A stretch of 64,000 bases of DNA from Roseibium sediminis (GTDB taxonomy: Bacteria; Pseudomonadota; Alphaproteobacteria; Rhizobiales; Stappiaceae): contig NZ_VXDB01000004.1 of the NCBI RefSeq assembly GCF_008711325.1, positions 124,001 to 188,000 of the forward strand, given 5' to 3'. Numbering within the stretch: the first letter of the stretch is position 1; each line of letters opens with the position of its first letter. Of the stretch, positions 17,039 to 26,454 are shown piece after piece. The notes below the pieces were generated by a model, which was not told the origin of the DNA, made no database searches, and worked only from the letters and a program-made list of their open reading frames with translations. A program made the translations under genes and the position numbers.

Positions 17039-18450
17039 TGCTCACCCAGCTCTCCCTCCGCCTCCGCATTTTCCTGATGTTTCTGGGACTGGCATTGGCC
17101 GGGGCGGCACTGGTGGGAGGAGCGCTTTATTGGGGGTATCAAAGGCTGGACGGGCAGGATGTCGCGTCAGCCTTTTTGTTTTCAGGCGTTGTGGCGGCCT
17201 TTGGCGTTGCAGCACTCGCTGTAATCTTTTGGCTTCTCTTCGATGAAAACGTTGCGCGCCCGATCGAGAAAATCGCCATCGCCATGCGCACCCGCGCGCA
17301 TACGGATGTGGAGGCAGCCGTGGACCTTCACGAGGCGCGCTACCTCGGTGATCTGGCGCCCGCAGTTCATGCTGTCTCCGGACTGCTGGTGAAGTCCGGT
17401 TCCGAGGTCAGGCAGGCGGGGGCGGAAGAAACGGCGAGATTGGCGGCGGAACGGGCGCATTTGGCACTGTTGCTGACAGAAATCCCGGTCGCCATCATCC
17501 TGATCAGCCCGAACCACAAGATCATCCTCTATGACGGGCAGGCGGCAGATGTGCTGGGTCAGGTACATGTCCCGCGCCTCAGCGCATCGATCTTCGACTA
17601 TTTCAATGAAGCTGACATGCGAAAGGCCCATGATCAGCTTTCCGAGACGTTGACCGAAGTGGTCAGCGAGGTGCGCTGCGCCCGGGATAACCTGTGCTTT
17701 GAACTGCGTCTGAAAAAGCTGAAACACGTGCAAGGCTACATGGTGCTGGTGGACAACACCCACGCCCGCATCACGCCCGAAGCCGAACGTCCGCTCGTCT
17801 ACGACTTTGCCTTGTCTGAGCTTGATGGTGGGCATGAGCTGGAAAACAGGCCACTGGAAAGCCTGAGTTTCACGGTTTTCGACACGGAAACCACTGGCTT
17901 GATGCCCAACAAGGACGAGATCGTCCAGATCGGCGCCGTGCGCGTGGTCAATGGCAAGATCGTGCCGGGCGAGATCATCGATCAGCTGGTCAATCCGGGC
18001 CGCAAGATCCCGCCGGCCTCAACCAAGGTGCATGGCATTTCCGATGACATGGTGATAGGCGCGCCTGATGCTGTGACCTCGGTTCGCCATTTTCATACCT
18101 TTGCCAAGGATTCCGTTATCGTCGCCCATAATGCGCCGTTTGACATGGCCTTCATGCAACGGCACGGCAAGACATCGGGCCTTGTGTGGGATCATCCGGT
18201 TCTCGACACTGTGCTGTTGTCCGCCGTGCTCTATGGAACCACGGAGAAGCATACGCTCGATGCACTCTGCGATCGTCTCGGCGTCACCATTCCGCCAGAG
18301 CTCAGGCACACAGCGCTTGGGGATGCCCGTGCAACGGCAGAAGTCCTCTGCAAGATGCTGCCGATCCTGATTTCGAAGGGTCACAAGACCTTTGGAGATA
18401 TCGTCCGTCAGACCCGCAAGCATGGCCGTCTTTTGAAGGACCTCAACTGA
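17038..18450 (+). CDS. Membrane-anchored DEDDh 3'-5' exonuclease with HAMP/PAS-like sensory region
   Basis: This 470-residue protein (ATG at 17038, overlapping the previous stop) has two membrane helices (about residues 8-30 and 43-66), a HAMP-like stretch starting DENVARPIEKIAIAMRTRAH, and a PAS-like region (LLLTEIPVAIILISPNHKII, about 140-160). The C-terminal DnaQ-type exonuclease domain has Exo I FDTETTGL (about 281-288), Exo II HNAPFDMAF (about 364-372) and Exo III HTALGDARAT (about 424-433), so all DEDDh residues are present. It should cut single-stranded DNA or RNA ends at the membrane. The sensor-nuclease combination suggests a signal-regulated function rather than replication proofreading. 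An in-frame ATG 15 bases upstream is less likely. Confidence 0.88.
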   Translation: MLTQLSLRLRIFLMFLGLALAGAALVGGALYWGYQRLDGQDVASAFLFSGVVAAFGVAALAVIFWLLFDENVARPIEKIAIAMRTRAHTDVEAAVDLHEARYLGDLAPAVHAVSGLLVKSGSEVRQAGAEETARLAAERAHLALLLTEIPVAIILISPNHKIILYDGQAADVLGQVHVPRLSASIFDYFNEADMRKAHDQLSETLTEVVSEVRCARDNLCFELRLKKLKHVQGYMVLVDNTHARITPEAERPLVYDFALSELDGGHELENRPLESLSFTVFDTETTGLMPNKDEIVQIGAVRVVNGKIVPGEIIDQLVNPGRKIPPASTKVHGISDDMVIGAPDAVTSVRHFHTFAKDSVIVAHNAPFDMAFMQRHGKTSGLVWDHPVLDTVLLSAVLYGTTEKHTLDALCDRLGVTIPPELRHTALGDARATAEVLCKMLPILISKGHKTFGDIVRQTRKHGRLLKDLN

Positions 18451-18464
18451 GTAGGGTTTGGCCT

Positions 18465-19370
18465 TTACCAACGGCAGGCGCGGCGCAGCGGCTGGAGCAG
18501 TTCCTTCAGGTTTGACGTCTCGAAGACAATCGCCTTTTCCCGGCCATCAACGACGACGTCGAACTGAAGCCGCTCGGACTGGATCCATTTCGTGATGTGC
18601 GAAATGCTGACCAGACCACGCGCTGCCATCAACACGCGGTCATTTTCCGATGTCTGCCAGATATCACGCTCGGCAATGTTTCCGTCGACACGCACTTCCA
18701 CCTGGTTCCGGCGAACTGGAGCCTCACTGGGAAGCATCAGCCGTGCGGTCGTAATGTCAGCTTCGCAAGAGAGCATCAGGATTGTCTTGCGCTCGTCTGC
18801 TGCAGCATCAGCTGGCAGTGTTTCGCCCATGGTCAGGTAAATGTTGGCGGTTCCCGGCTCCAAAGTGTCCTCCGGGCTGCGCTCCACCAAGGCTGCAGCC
18901 GCCTTTTCCGGCAGGATTGCGCCGCTTTCATCACCGAAATCCGCCGGGAGTGGCTGTTCAGCCGCCTGCCGCACATCGACAATCAGTTCCTGCAGCGTTC
19001 GAAGGCTCGGTTGCCCGACGCGCGAATAGCGGAACTGCCAGGATTGGTCGCCGGAAGGCCGTGCGTCTTCCATCTCGTGGGCAATGCGTTCCAGCGGGCC
19101 GAAGTTCTCGTATTTTGAAGGTGCGGGCGCGGAAGAGGTCTCCGGTGTCCACAGAATCGGTTTCTTTCCGGCAATGACGGATTTTGGCGTGCCAAGAAGT
19201 GCGTCGAAGCAGGCGAGGCGATCAAACCGGTCCGGTTCCTGCGTGCAGGCCTCGATTGCCTTGTCAGCAACGTCACGGGCAGAAGCCGACCCTTGGGCTG
19301 AAAGGCAAAGAGCCGTCCCCAGAAGCAGGGAGCTGAACAGCTGGCGCGAGAAGGGAGAAGCTGAGGGCAT
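18465..19370 (-). CDS. vasI: Type VI secretion-associated protein VasI/TagO
   Basis: This 301-residue protein is the last gene of the leftward type VI operon, as VCA0118 is in Vibrio cholerae. The start at 19370 (MPSASPFSRQLFSSLLLG) gives a Sec signal peptide cleaved near ASA-RD; the frame extends 26 codons upstream but without signal features. An N-terminal Cys-containing block (AIEACTQEPDRFDRLACFDALLG) and a C-terminal beta-rich region match the VasI/TagO family. TagO-type proteins work with TssA to limit or position sheath assembly at the envelope in other bacteria. The gene begins one base after the vasH stop codon and converges on the exonuclease gene, with 14 bases between stops. Confidence 0.85.
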   Translation of the reverse strand: MPSASPFSRQLFSSLLLGTALCLSAQGSASARDVADKAIEACTQEPDRFDRLACFDALLGTPKSVIAGKKPILWTPETSSAPAPSKYENFGPLERIAHEMEDARPSGDQSWQFRYSRVGQPSLRTLQELIVDVRQAAEQPLPADFGDESGAILPEKAAAALVERSPEDTLEPGTANIYLTMGETLPADAAADERKTILMLSCEADITTARLMLPSEAPVRRNQVEVRVDGNIAERDIWQTSENDRVLMAARGLVSISHITKWIQSERLQFDVVVDGREKAIVFETSNLKELLQPLRRACRW

Positions 19371-19371
19371 G

Positions 19372-20976
19372 TCAGTGTCCTTTGGGGTCCGGCTCGGTCG
19401 CATCAGTGTCGGCAGAGCCGATGCAATAGCGGGCCAGCTTGTTTGCAAGGGTGCGGCGCGGGATCTTGAGATGGGAGGCCATCAACTGGCGGTTCCCGGC
19501 AAACTGTTCGTGACAGCGGGTCAGAAGATCGCGCTCGACGAGAGCGAGGGTATCGGGCAGGCCAGAGCGACCGATCTGTGCGTCCAGTGTGGCAGCTTGC
19601 GGTTCACTTGATGCTGGGGGCTGCGTGCCCACGGCGAGCGAATGCAGGACCTCGTCAATGATGGTACCGGTTATCACCGATCCGTCCACCGCCAGAAGGG
19701 CTGCCCGGATCATGCAGTTCTGGAGTTCGCGGATATTCCCGGTGAAGGGATGCGCCTCAAGGCGCTCAAGTGCGTCATCAGACAGGAGCTTGACCGGTTG
19801 GTCCTCGCGTGCTGCCATCTCCGAGAGGAAATAGCGCGCAAGATAGGTGATATCTCCGAACCGGTCGCGAAGCGGCGGAAGCTTGAGTGTCAGCTGCGCG
19901 ATCCGGTGATAGAGGTCGGCACGAAAAGTGCCGGTTTCCACCGCCTTGCGCAGGTCCTTGTGGGTTGCCGTGATCAGGCGGAAGTCGACCTCGACCTCGG
20001 TGCGGGCACCAAGCGGACGGATCTTGCGTTCCTGCAGGACGCGCAGGAGCTTGGCCTGAAGCGATAGCGGCAGATCGCCGATCTCGTCGAGAAACAACGT
20101 GCCTCCGGACGCTTTCATCATCAGGCCTTCGCGAGCCTGATCAGCGCCGGTAAAGGCTCCTTTTTCATAGCCGAACAGCTCGCTTTCGATCAGGTTTTCA
20201 GGCAGGGCCGAGCAGTTTTCGGCAACCCATGGGCCACCGGACCGGGTCGACAGACGGTGCAGCGCGCGGGCGGCGAGTTCCTTGCCGGTTCCGGTCTCTC
20301 CCTGCACAAGAATGCAGTAGTCCCGAGTGGCATAACGGGCAATCTGGCTTCGCATTTCACTCACTTGCGCCGATGTGCCGACAAGCCTCTCTGCAAGTGC
20401 GGCATTCAGCCGGGCCCATCCTTCGGCCTGCTTTTCCTTTTGTGAAACCCGAGGTTCGTCCTTGTGTTCATAGGCATCAACCAGCGGGCGCAGTTTCAGG
20501 AATACATCGAAGAGTTCACTGAGCGCTTCGCGCACAAGCTCCATGTCACGGGGAGGCGGAGCAGAAAGGTTGGCTAGAAGAACCCCGGAGCCGGCCTTCA
20601 GCATGGAAGGCTCGCCGTCAGAACCGGGAACTTCCAGACGCAGGGCAAGCAACCAGCCGCGCGTTGCGAAAATCTGCTGGCGGAAGGTTTCCGCCGTTTC
20701 CGGGGCGCTGGGGCCTTGCGCAAACATCACCGATGTCTGAAGGGCCGCCACGACATCAGACTGTTGCCGATCCCAGCCAAGTCCGAGATCAGGCAGTTTG
20801 CCAACCGCATAGGTGCCTTCGCTTGCCAGAGGGCGAAGCGTTCGTCCTGTCGCGTCCACGACATAAAACGCAACGGACTGCGCCTCGCACAGCTCCATTG
20901 CCCCATGCGCAAGCGCTGCGTGAAGACGCGCAGAGGTCCGGGCCTCAAGAAGCGGTCGTTCCAGATTTGCGGTCAT
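19372..20976 (-). CDS. vasH: Sigma-54-dependent activator of type VI secretion (VasH)
   Basis: This 534-residue regulator has an N-terminal GAF-like sensory region (about residues 15-180), an AAA+ domain with Walker A GETGTGKE (near 224), the sigma-54-contacting GAFTGA loop (near 270) and Walker B GGTLFLDEIGDLPLS, and a C-terminal Fis-type helix-turn-helix (RQLMASHLKIPRRTLANKLA). VasH in Vibrio cholerae activates hcp operons through sigma-54, and the position between clpV and vasI is the same here. Likely targets are hcp/vgrG loci outside this window. The ATG at 20976 (MTANLERPLL) is chosen; a GTG at 20991 lies 4 bases after the clpV stop and is possible. Confidence 0.92.
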   Translation of the reverse strand: MTANLERPLLEARTSARLHAALAHGAMELCEAQSVAFYVVDATGRTLRPLASEGTYAVGKLPDLGLGWDRQQSDVVAALQTSVMFAQGPSAPETAETFRQQIFATRGWLLALRLEVPGSDGEPSMLKAGSGVLLANLSAPPPRDMELVREALSELFDVFLKLRPLVDAYEHKDEPRVSQKEKQAEGWARLNAALAERLVGTSAQVSEMRSQIARYATRDYCILVQGETGTGKELAARALHRLSTRSGGPWVAENCSALPENLIESELFGYEKGAFTGADQAREGLMMKASGGTLFLDEIGDLPLSLQAKLLRVLQERKIRPLGARTEVEVDFRLITATHKDLRKAVETGTFRADLYHRIAQLTLKLPPLRDRFGDITYLARYFLSEMAAREDQPVKLLSDDALERLEAHPFTGNIRELQNCMIRAALLAVDGSVITGTIIDEVLHSLAVGTQPPASSEPQAATLDAQIGRSGLPDTLALVERDLLTRCHEQFAGNRQLMASHLKIPRRTLANKLARYCIGSADTDATEPDPKGH

Positions 20977-20994
20977 GGTTCGGCGCAGCACAGC

Positions 20995-23694
20995 CTAAGC
21001 CTCCTGAACGGCTTCCAGACTGGGCTCCTCGTTTTCCTCCTGCCTGAGGCTGGTCTGGAAGGCAAAGCCCTTGTCTTCCTCATAGTCGACGAGAATGTCG
21101 GAGAGGGTTTCGCCGCGTTGCCCGGCTTCCAGAATTTCAAGCGAAAGGGTCGGCAGGAGCTGGCGCTGGATAACCTGATCGACAAAGCGGGCCCCGTTGG
21201 CCGATACACCACACATGGCCTGCACGCGTCCGGCCGCAGCCTCGCTGATGGTCAACGTGATCTTTTGGCTGTCCTTCAAAAGCTGGCACAGCGCATCGAG
21301 TTTCAACCCGACAATCTCTGCCATAACTTCGTCGGAGAGCGGCAGATAGACGATCGGCTCCATACGGGCCAAAAGCGCCGGCTTGAAATGCTGGGCAAAA
21401 AGCGGTTGCAAGGAGCGTCCCATGACGGCGGGCGAGGGGATCTTGCCCTCTTCGGCAGTCGCCACCCAGTTTTCGATCTGATCCGATCCGAGGTTGCTGG
21501 TGAGGAAGAAAACGACGTTCTTGCAATCAATCAGGCGGCCTTCGCCATCGGCGAGTTCCCCCTTGTCAAAGGCCTGATAAAACAGGTTCAGAACATTCGG
21601 GTCCGCTTTTTCCACCTCATCCAGCAAAACGACGGAATAGGGCTTCTTGCGAATGGCTTCGGTCAGGATGCCGCCTTCGCCATAACCGACATAGCCGGGG
21701 GGAGAACCGATCAGGCGCGAGATCGTGTGGCGTTCCTGATATTCGGACATGTTGATCGTCGTCAGGAACTGTTCCCCGCCGAACAATTGGCGGGCAACCT
21801 CCAGCGCTGTCTCGGTCTTGCCGACGCCGGAAGGTCCGGCCAGCAGGAAGACGCCAAGAGGTTGCCCCTTGCGGTGCAGATCCAGCCGGGAGGCTCGCAA
21901 CCGTTCTTCCACCGCAGCGAGGGCATGATCCTGCCCTCGAATGGTTTGTTTCATGGTTTCGCTCAGCGTCAAAAGACGCTGGTAGTCATCCTCCACCATG
22001 GAAGACACCGGAATGCCGGTCCAGTCGCCGATAACGGCGGCCACTTCCGCAGCCCCCACTTCAATGGGCACAAGCCTATCCTGTTCGCGAATGGCACCAA
22101 ACTCCCGCGTGATACGGTCAAGTTCGGCGCGGGAAAGGCTCTCAACGCCTTCTGCCTGCTCGCCGCCATTAAGGAGTGAACGTCGTTGAACAACGAGTTC
22201 GCCAGCGAGTTCGCGCTGGTGGTCCAGTCTGGAATCCAGCTCGGAGATCTCGGCAACAAGCTCACCCTCGCGGTTATCGAGATAGTTGAGGCGGTCCTGC
22301 TGGTCCTGCGGCAAGGTGCCAAGAGCCTGATCGCGCAACAGGCCAAGGCGCTCGCGCTCCAGCGCCTTTTGTTCCTGCATCAGCCGTTCCATTTCGGCCG
22401 GAAGCGAGTCGAAGCAGGCAGTGACGCGCGCGCAAGCAGTGTCGATGACGTCAATAGCCTTGTCCGGCAGCTGTCTACCGGTGATGTAGCGGGCAGAAAG
22501 CCGGGCAGCCGCCTCAAGCGCCTTTTCGGAAATGTAGACCCCGTGCGCCTTCTCATAGGACGCTTTCAAGCCGCGCAGGATGATGACTGCATCTTCCACG
22601 GTCGGTTCGTCCAGCTTCACCAGCTGGAAGCGGCGGGTGAGGGCCGGGTCTTTTTCGAAATAGGTCTTGTATTCGCTCCAGGTCGTCGCGGCGATGGTCT
22701 TGAGTTCGCCGCGGGCAAGAGCCGGTTTCAGGAGGTTGGCCGCATCCGACCCGCCCTTGTCGCCGCCCGCACCAATCAGCGTGTGGGCTTCGTCAATGAA
22801 GAGAATGATTGGATCAGGGCTGGATTTCACTTCCTCGATGACGGCCTTCAGGCGCTTTTCGAACTCACCCTTCATGGATGCGCCTGCCTGCAGGGAGCCA
22901 ACGTCGAGTCCCCAGACAGCCACGCCCTTAAGGGCCTCGGGAACATCGCCTTCGGCCACTTTCAGCGCAAAGCCCTCAGCAAGAGCCGTCTTGCCGACCC
23001 CGGCCTCGCCAACGCAGATCGGATTGTTCTTGCGCCGACGGCACAGGATCTCGATGATCTGGCGAATTTCCCGGTCGCGGCAGAAAATCGGGTCGATCTG
23101 GCCTTCGCGGGCAAGGTCGGTGAAATTCGTGCCAAAGCGGGCAAGGGCGCTGTCTCCGGACGGATCGGCACCACCTGAAGATGCGGCCCCTTGCGCCGGG
23201 ACTCCGGCATTTTGTTCTTCGACAGACCCGTTCGTAAGGCCGGCAAAACGGCGTGTCAGGTCGTCCGGCGACAGTGGAGACAGCCGGTCGTAATAGGCAA
23301 AGTCGCAATACCGTCCAAGGTCGCCGAGAATGGCGAGCAGGATTGCGCCGGAGCGAATGGCCGGTTCCTGCAGCTGAACGGAGGTGATGATCCACGCATC
23401 CTGAAGGAGATCAAGAAGCAACGGCGAGAAGGTCGGCGTGCGGTCGGACTGGGTCTGACGGAAGCGCGCAAAGGTCCGTTCCACATCTTCATGCAGATGG
23501 TCCGGGTCGACCCCGTTGTCCTTCAGGATAATCCTGACATCGGCGCCCGGCTGCTTGAGGAGAACCGACAGGAGATGCTCGACGGTCACTTCGCGGTGGG
23601 ATTTGGCAACACACACCGAGCCAGCTTCTTCGATCGCGCGGCGGGAACAGGTGTTGAGGCGGTCGATCAGGGACCGGATATCCAGTCGAGCCAT
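20995..23694 (-). CDS. tssH: Type VI secretion ATPase TssH/ClpV
   Basis: This 899-residue AAA+ unfoldase disassembles contracted TssB/TssC sheaths for recycling. An N-terminal Clp-N double repeat (RAIEEAGSVCVAKSHREVTV onward) carries the sheath-binding face. Ring 1 has GEAGVGKTA (near residue 228) and FIDEAHTLIGAGG. A coiled middle domain (about 420-520) follows. Ring 2 has GPSGVGKTE (near 619), EYQERHTISRLIGSPPGYVG and VLLDEVEKAD. Both ATP sites look intact. The ClpV-type N-terminus and the location inside a tss operon separate it from heat-shock ClpB. A 15-base gap follows tssL. Confidence 0.96.
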   Translation of the reverse strand: MARLDIRSLIDRLNTCSRRAIEEAGSVCVAKSHREVTVEHLLSVLLKQPGADVRIILKDNGVDPDHLHEDVERTFARFRQTQSDRTPTFSPLLLDLLQDAWIITSVQLQEPAIRSGAILLAILGDLGRYCDFAYYDRLSPLSPDDLTRRFAGLTNGSVEEQNAGVPAQGAASSGGADPSGDSALARFGTNFTDLAREGQIDPIFCRDREIRQIIEILCRRRKNNPICVGEAGVGKTALAEGFALKVAEGDVPEALKGVAVWGLDVGSLQAGASMKGEFEKRLKAVIEEVKSSPDPIILFIDEAHTLIGAGGDKGGSDAANLLKPALARGELKTIAATTWSEYKTYFEKDPALTRRFQLVKLDEPTVEDAVIILRGLKASYEKAHGVYISEKALEAAARLSARYITGRQLPDKAIDVIDTACARVTACFDSLPAEMERLMQEQKALERERLGLLRDQALGTLPQDQQDRLNYLDNREGELVAEISELDSRLDHQRELAGELVVQRRSLLNGGEQAEGVESLSRAELDRITREFGAIREQDRLVPIEVGAAEVAAVIGDWTGIPVSSMVEDDYQRLLTLSETMKQTIRGQDHALAAVEERLRASRLDLHRKGQPLGVFLLAGPSGVGKTETALEVARQLFGGEQFLTTINMSEYQERHTISRLIGSPPGYVGYGEGGILTEAIRKKPYSVVLLDEVEKADPNVLNLFYQAFDKGELADGEGRLIDCKNVVFFLTSNLGSDQIENWVATAEEGKIPSPAVMGRSLQPLFAQHFKPALLARMEPIVYLPLSDEVMAEIVGLKLDALCQLLKDSQKITLTISEAAAGRVQAMCGVSANGARFVDQVIQRQLLPTLSLEILEAGQRGETLSDILVDYEEDKGFAFQTSLRQEENEEPSLEAVQEA

Positions 23695-23709
23695 ATTAAA
23701 CTCCAGAAA

Positions 23710-24513
23710 TCAAAGCATGTTTTTCAACTGTTCGACGACAGTGTCGGTATATTGGTCAATCGCGTAGTAGAACCCGGCGAAAGTCGCCACACACAGACAG
23801 GCGAACACGATCCAGATGTAGGAAACCGGGGTCTGGCGGCGGATGAAGTGGACCTTGTCGAACACCTTGTCGCGGAATGAGACGAGAGTTTCCGGCGCAT
23901 CGCCGCGCTCCTTGCGGATGGCGTCGTGAACCTCGCGGATGACGTCTTCCAGCTGGGTGCGCCCGTTGTGCATCACCCGGTACTTGCCTTCAAAACCAAG
24001 GCACAGCAACAGGTAGAGGAACTCGATGAGTTCGACATATCTTGGCGGATCACGCATCAGGCGGCCGAGAACGATGAAGAACTTTTCGCCGCCCCAGGTT
24101 TCCGAATGAAAAAGGGCCAGAAGGCTGCGTTCTGACCAGTCGGATTCCTCACCCCATTTCGAGCACATCACGGCTTCGTCTATCGCCGAGCAAAGGCAAT
24201 AGCGATGGGCGAGGATCGTCGCGCGGTCATATCCTTCCCGGTGCAGTTCCAGTTCCAGTGACTCGATCTCTGCCTTGATGTCCCGGTGCAGGTGGTCGAT
24301 GTTGTTGAATTCCGACACATCCGGAATCCGGGCGATCAGGGCGAGCAACGACTGGCTGGCATCAACGATCTTGTTGACGCTGTTGCCGCGAAGCGGAAAG
24401 GCAAGCCGATTGCTCAGTTGCAGCGACGGCGGCAGACTCTTTTGCGTCGTTGCCGGGGTTGCGTCGACCGTCTTGGCCGGTTCCATTTCAAAAATGCTTG
24501 CGACCTCGTTCAT
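23710..24513 (-). CDS. tssL: Type VI membrane-complex protein TssL (DotU/IcmH family)
   Basis: This 267-residue inner-membrane protein has a cytoplasmic helical bundle (about residues 55-225) with HRYCLCSAIDEAVMCSKWGE and the FYLLLCLGFEGKYR block typical of DotU, then a single C-terminal helix (about 228-250) and a short periplasmic tail. There is no OmpA-like peptidoglycan-binding extension, so wall anchoring must come from another protein. It forms the trans-envelope complex with TssM and TssJ. The junction with tssK reads GTGATG: ATG at 24513 overlaps the tssK stop, and GTG at 24516 is an alternative start. Confidence 0.94.
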   Translation of the reverse strand: MNEVASIFEMEPAKTVDATPATTQKSLPPSLQLSNRLAFPLRGNSVNKIVDASQSLLALIARIPDVSEFNNIDHLHRDIKAEIESLELELHREGYDRATILAHRYCLCSAIDEAVMCSKWGEESDWSERSLLALFHSETWGGEKFFIVLGRLMRDPPRYVELIEFLYLLLCLGFEGKYRVMHNGRTQLEDVIREVHDAIRKERGDAPETLVSFRDKVFDKVHFIRRQTPVSYIWIVFACLCVATFAGFYYAIDQYTDTVVEQLKNML

Positions 24514-25862
24514 CACGATGACCTTTCATTTCGGATCGCCCAGAACTGCATGTCGAGATCGGGGAACGTGCCGGCGACATGGAACGCGAAGCCGCTGGCA
24601 TTGGTCATGTGTCCCCAACCGGCCGAATTCTGGTCGAGCTGGAAGTAGGTGAACCCGGCGTGGTAGGGCAGCTGCCGGGGCGGCGAGGGCAGGCGCTGCA
24701 GGACAACGCCCGGCAAGTGGAGCTGGATAAGCTCCCGGATTTTTTCGATGGACGACACCTTGGTCTGGGCAGGGAAGTCCCGCGCCAGCTTCTCAAGCTG
24801 CACGCTGGCCTTGATCGCGATGACGAAGATCGCGTTCTCCATCAGGCTGCGATCTGCAATCGGTGACGTGTAGATGCCGAATTTCTGCTTGTAGAGCGGC
24901 AGGGCAATCGCGTTGGCCTCGAAGATCGCCGTCAGGGACTGGCGTAGCGACGAGATCACCGGGTCGAAGCAGATGCGTGGCTCTTCGTGGTGATAGGCAG
25001 GCCATGGAGGTGGCATGCGCTGGTCATGGGAAAAGGTGGCGAGTTCCCCGGCAGCCTTTCCGAAGGTCATGAAAAGGTCTTTCGGATGAACGCCGGCAAT
25101 GGTCGACAAATGCCGGAACTCCGGCCACAGGCGGTTGACCGTCTGCAGCATCAGGAAGTCCGAAACATCCGATACCCCGCGCTGTCCGGGAGACCCCAGA
25201 CGTGCCGAAATCTGCCGGGCGCGCTGCTGCAGAAGACCGACGAAGTCATCAAGTACCTTCTTCAAGGTCGGCAGCGCTTCCAGATTGGACGCAGTTGGCA
25301 GGAACTCGTCATCCAGAACCAGACTGCCATCAGAACGCTTCTCGCGAATGCGGGCAATCGGCAGGCAGGTATAGGAGGAGCGGTCTTCTTCTTCCAACAT
25401 CAGCCGGACACGGTACTGGGCAACACCGACCACGAAGGGCTCGGTGTCGGCAGAGGCATTGTCACGTACTTCCTGATCGACCGACCGCATGCGGGTGTTG
25501 TCCTGCGGCTGGATGGCATCCTCGATTTCCGGGACGCCGTTCAGGCGCAGGGGCAGGGCGATATAGACCCTCTGGTCGACGATGTTGCGCGTGCTGACAT
25601 CCAGTGCGTCCGGCGGACTGGTTTCCCCCGGGATGTCCAGAATGGAACCGTCCGGGAAAACGCCCTGCGCGTGGTCAACCAGAACCTTGCCATGCAGAAG
25701 ATTCTCCAGATTGATCCGGATACGCGACAAGCCGGTCTGATACGGGTCCAGCGTGTCGGCCCGGGTCTTGACCAGATACTCCATGTATCGCTGTTGCTGC
25801 TGAAAGTGGTGGGGCTTCAAGAACAGCCCGTCCCGCCAGACAACATGGTTTCTCAATGACAT
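24513..25862 (-). CDS. tssK: Type VI baseplate protein TssK
   Basis: This 449-residue cytoplasmic protein links the baseplate (TssF/TssG) to the membrane complex (TssL/TssM). The N-terminal signature VVWRDGLFLKPHHFQQQQRY is highly characteristic of TssK, and later family segments include RARQISARLGSPGQRGVSDV and the C-terminal AGFTYFQLDQNSAGWGHM. The length is normal for the family (about 445). It is co-transcribed between tssJ and tssL, overlaps the tssL start, and follows tssJ after a 31-base gap. Confidence 0.96.
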   Translation of the reverse strand: MSLRNHVVWRDGLFLKPHHFQQQQRYMEYLVKTRADTLDPYQTGLSRIRINLENLLHGKVLVDHAQGVFPDGSILDIPGETSPPDALDVSTRNIVDQRVYIALPLRLNGVPEIEDAIQPQDNTRMRSVDQEVRDNASADTEPFVVGVAQYRVRLMLEEEDRSSYTCLPIARIREKRSDGSLVLDDEFLPTASNLEALPTLKKVLDDFVGLLQQRARQISARLGSPGQRGVSDVSDFLMLQTVNRLWPEFRHLSTIAGVHPKDLFMTFGKAAGELATFSHDQRMPPPWPAYHHEEPRICFDPVISSLRQSLTAIFEANAIALPLYKQKFGIYTSPIADRSLMENAIFVIAIKASVQLEKLARDFPAQTKVSSIEKIRELIQLHLPGVVLQRLPSPPRQLPYHAGFTYFQLDQNSAGWGHMTNASGFAFHVAGTFPDLDMQFWAIRNERSS

Positions 25863-25893
25863 TCGAAAGCGATCCTGCAGTGTTTGCGCGTAC

Positions 25894-26454
25894 TCAGCGG
25901 TGAAGGTTCGTGATGATCTTGCGGCGGTTCATGACCGCAAGAAGCTTGTAGGTTTCTCCCTTGGACTTGACGGCTTCCACCGTTCGCCAATCGACCTTGT
26001 CCGGTTCCATGTAGCCACCGGCGATGCCGATGAAGGTCGTGTCCTTTTCCAGTTCCAGTTCGTTGATTGTCTTGGATTGTCCGGGCTCCACCTGAACCTC
26101 CTTCACCTTGACAAAGGTGGTGGAGAGAACGGCCTTCGGATCGGTGACCAATGTCTCGAAATCGGCCTGAAAGAACTTGCCGTCATCGCTCAGCTGGAAG
26201 ACCCAAACGTCGATGGGAACAGATTCCCCGCCTTCGTTCCGATTGGCTCCAGTCTCGGAATAGACCGTGATGTCGACGAGCGAGGGCTGGTCCTTCGGCT
26301 CGCCAACGGGGATTTTCGGGTCCTTGATGACCTTGATCACCTTGCCCGGAATTTCCTGCGCTCCGCATCCGGGAAGCAGGCACACCAATGCGATCGCCGA
26401 CAAGACGATCAGAAACTTGAAGATACGCTGCACACCAAACCCGCTAGAGGTCAT
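25894..26454 (-). CDS. tssJ: Type VI outer-membrane lipoprotein TssJ
   Basis: This 186-residue lipoprotein starts at an ATG (26454, MTSSGFGVQRIFKF). It has a signal peptide with the lipobox LLPGC (Cys about residue 33), followed by a transthyretin-like beta sandwich (VDITVYSETGANRNEGGESV and PIDVWVFQLSDDGKFFQADF). TssJ anchors the periplasmic end of TssM to the outer membrane. The frame is open 19 codons further upstream inside tagH, but those residues are charged and precede the signal peptide, so the internal ATG is preferred, giving an 11-base overlap with tagH. Confidence 0.92.
   Translation of the reverse strand: MTSSGFGVQRIFKFLIVLSAIALVCLLPGCGAQEIPGKVIKVIKDPKIPVGEPKDQPSLVDITVYSETGANRNEGGESVPIDVWVFQLSDDGKFFQADFETLVTDPKAVLSTTFVKVKEVQVEPGQSKTINELELEKDTTFIGIAGGYMEPDKVDWRTVEAVKSKGETYKLLAVMNRRKIITNLHR

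Noticed and set aside
20716-22179. Open frame of 487 codons on the plus strand opposite vasH and clpV
   Set aside because: It is antisense to well-supported AAA+ genes, crosses two gene boundaries, and has no recognisable motif.
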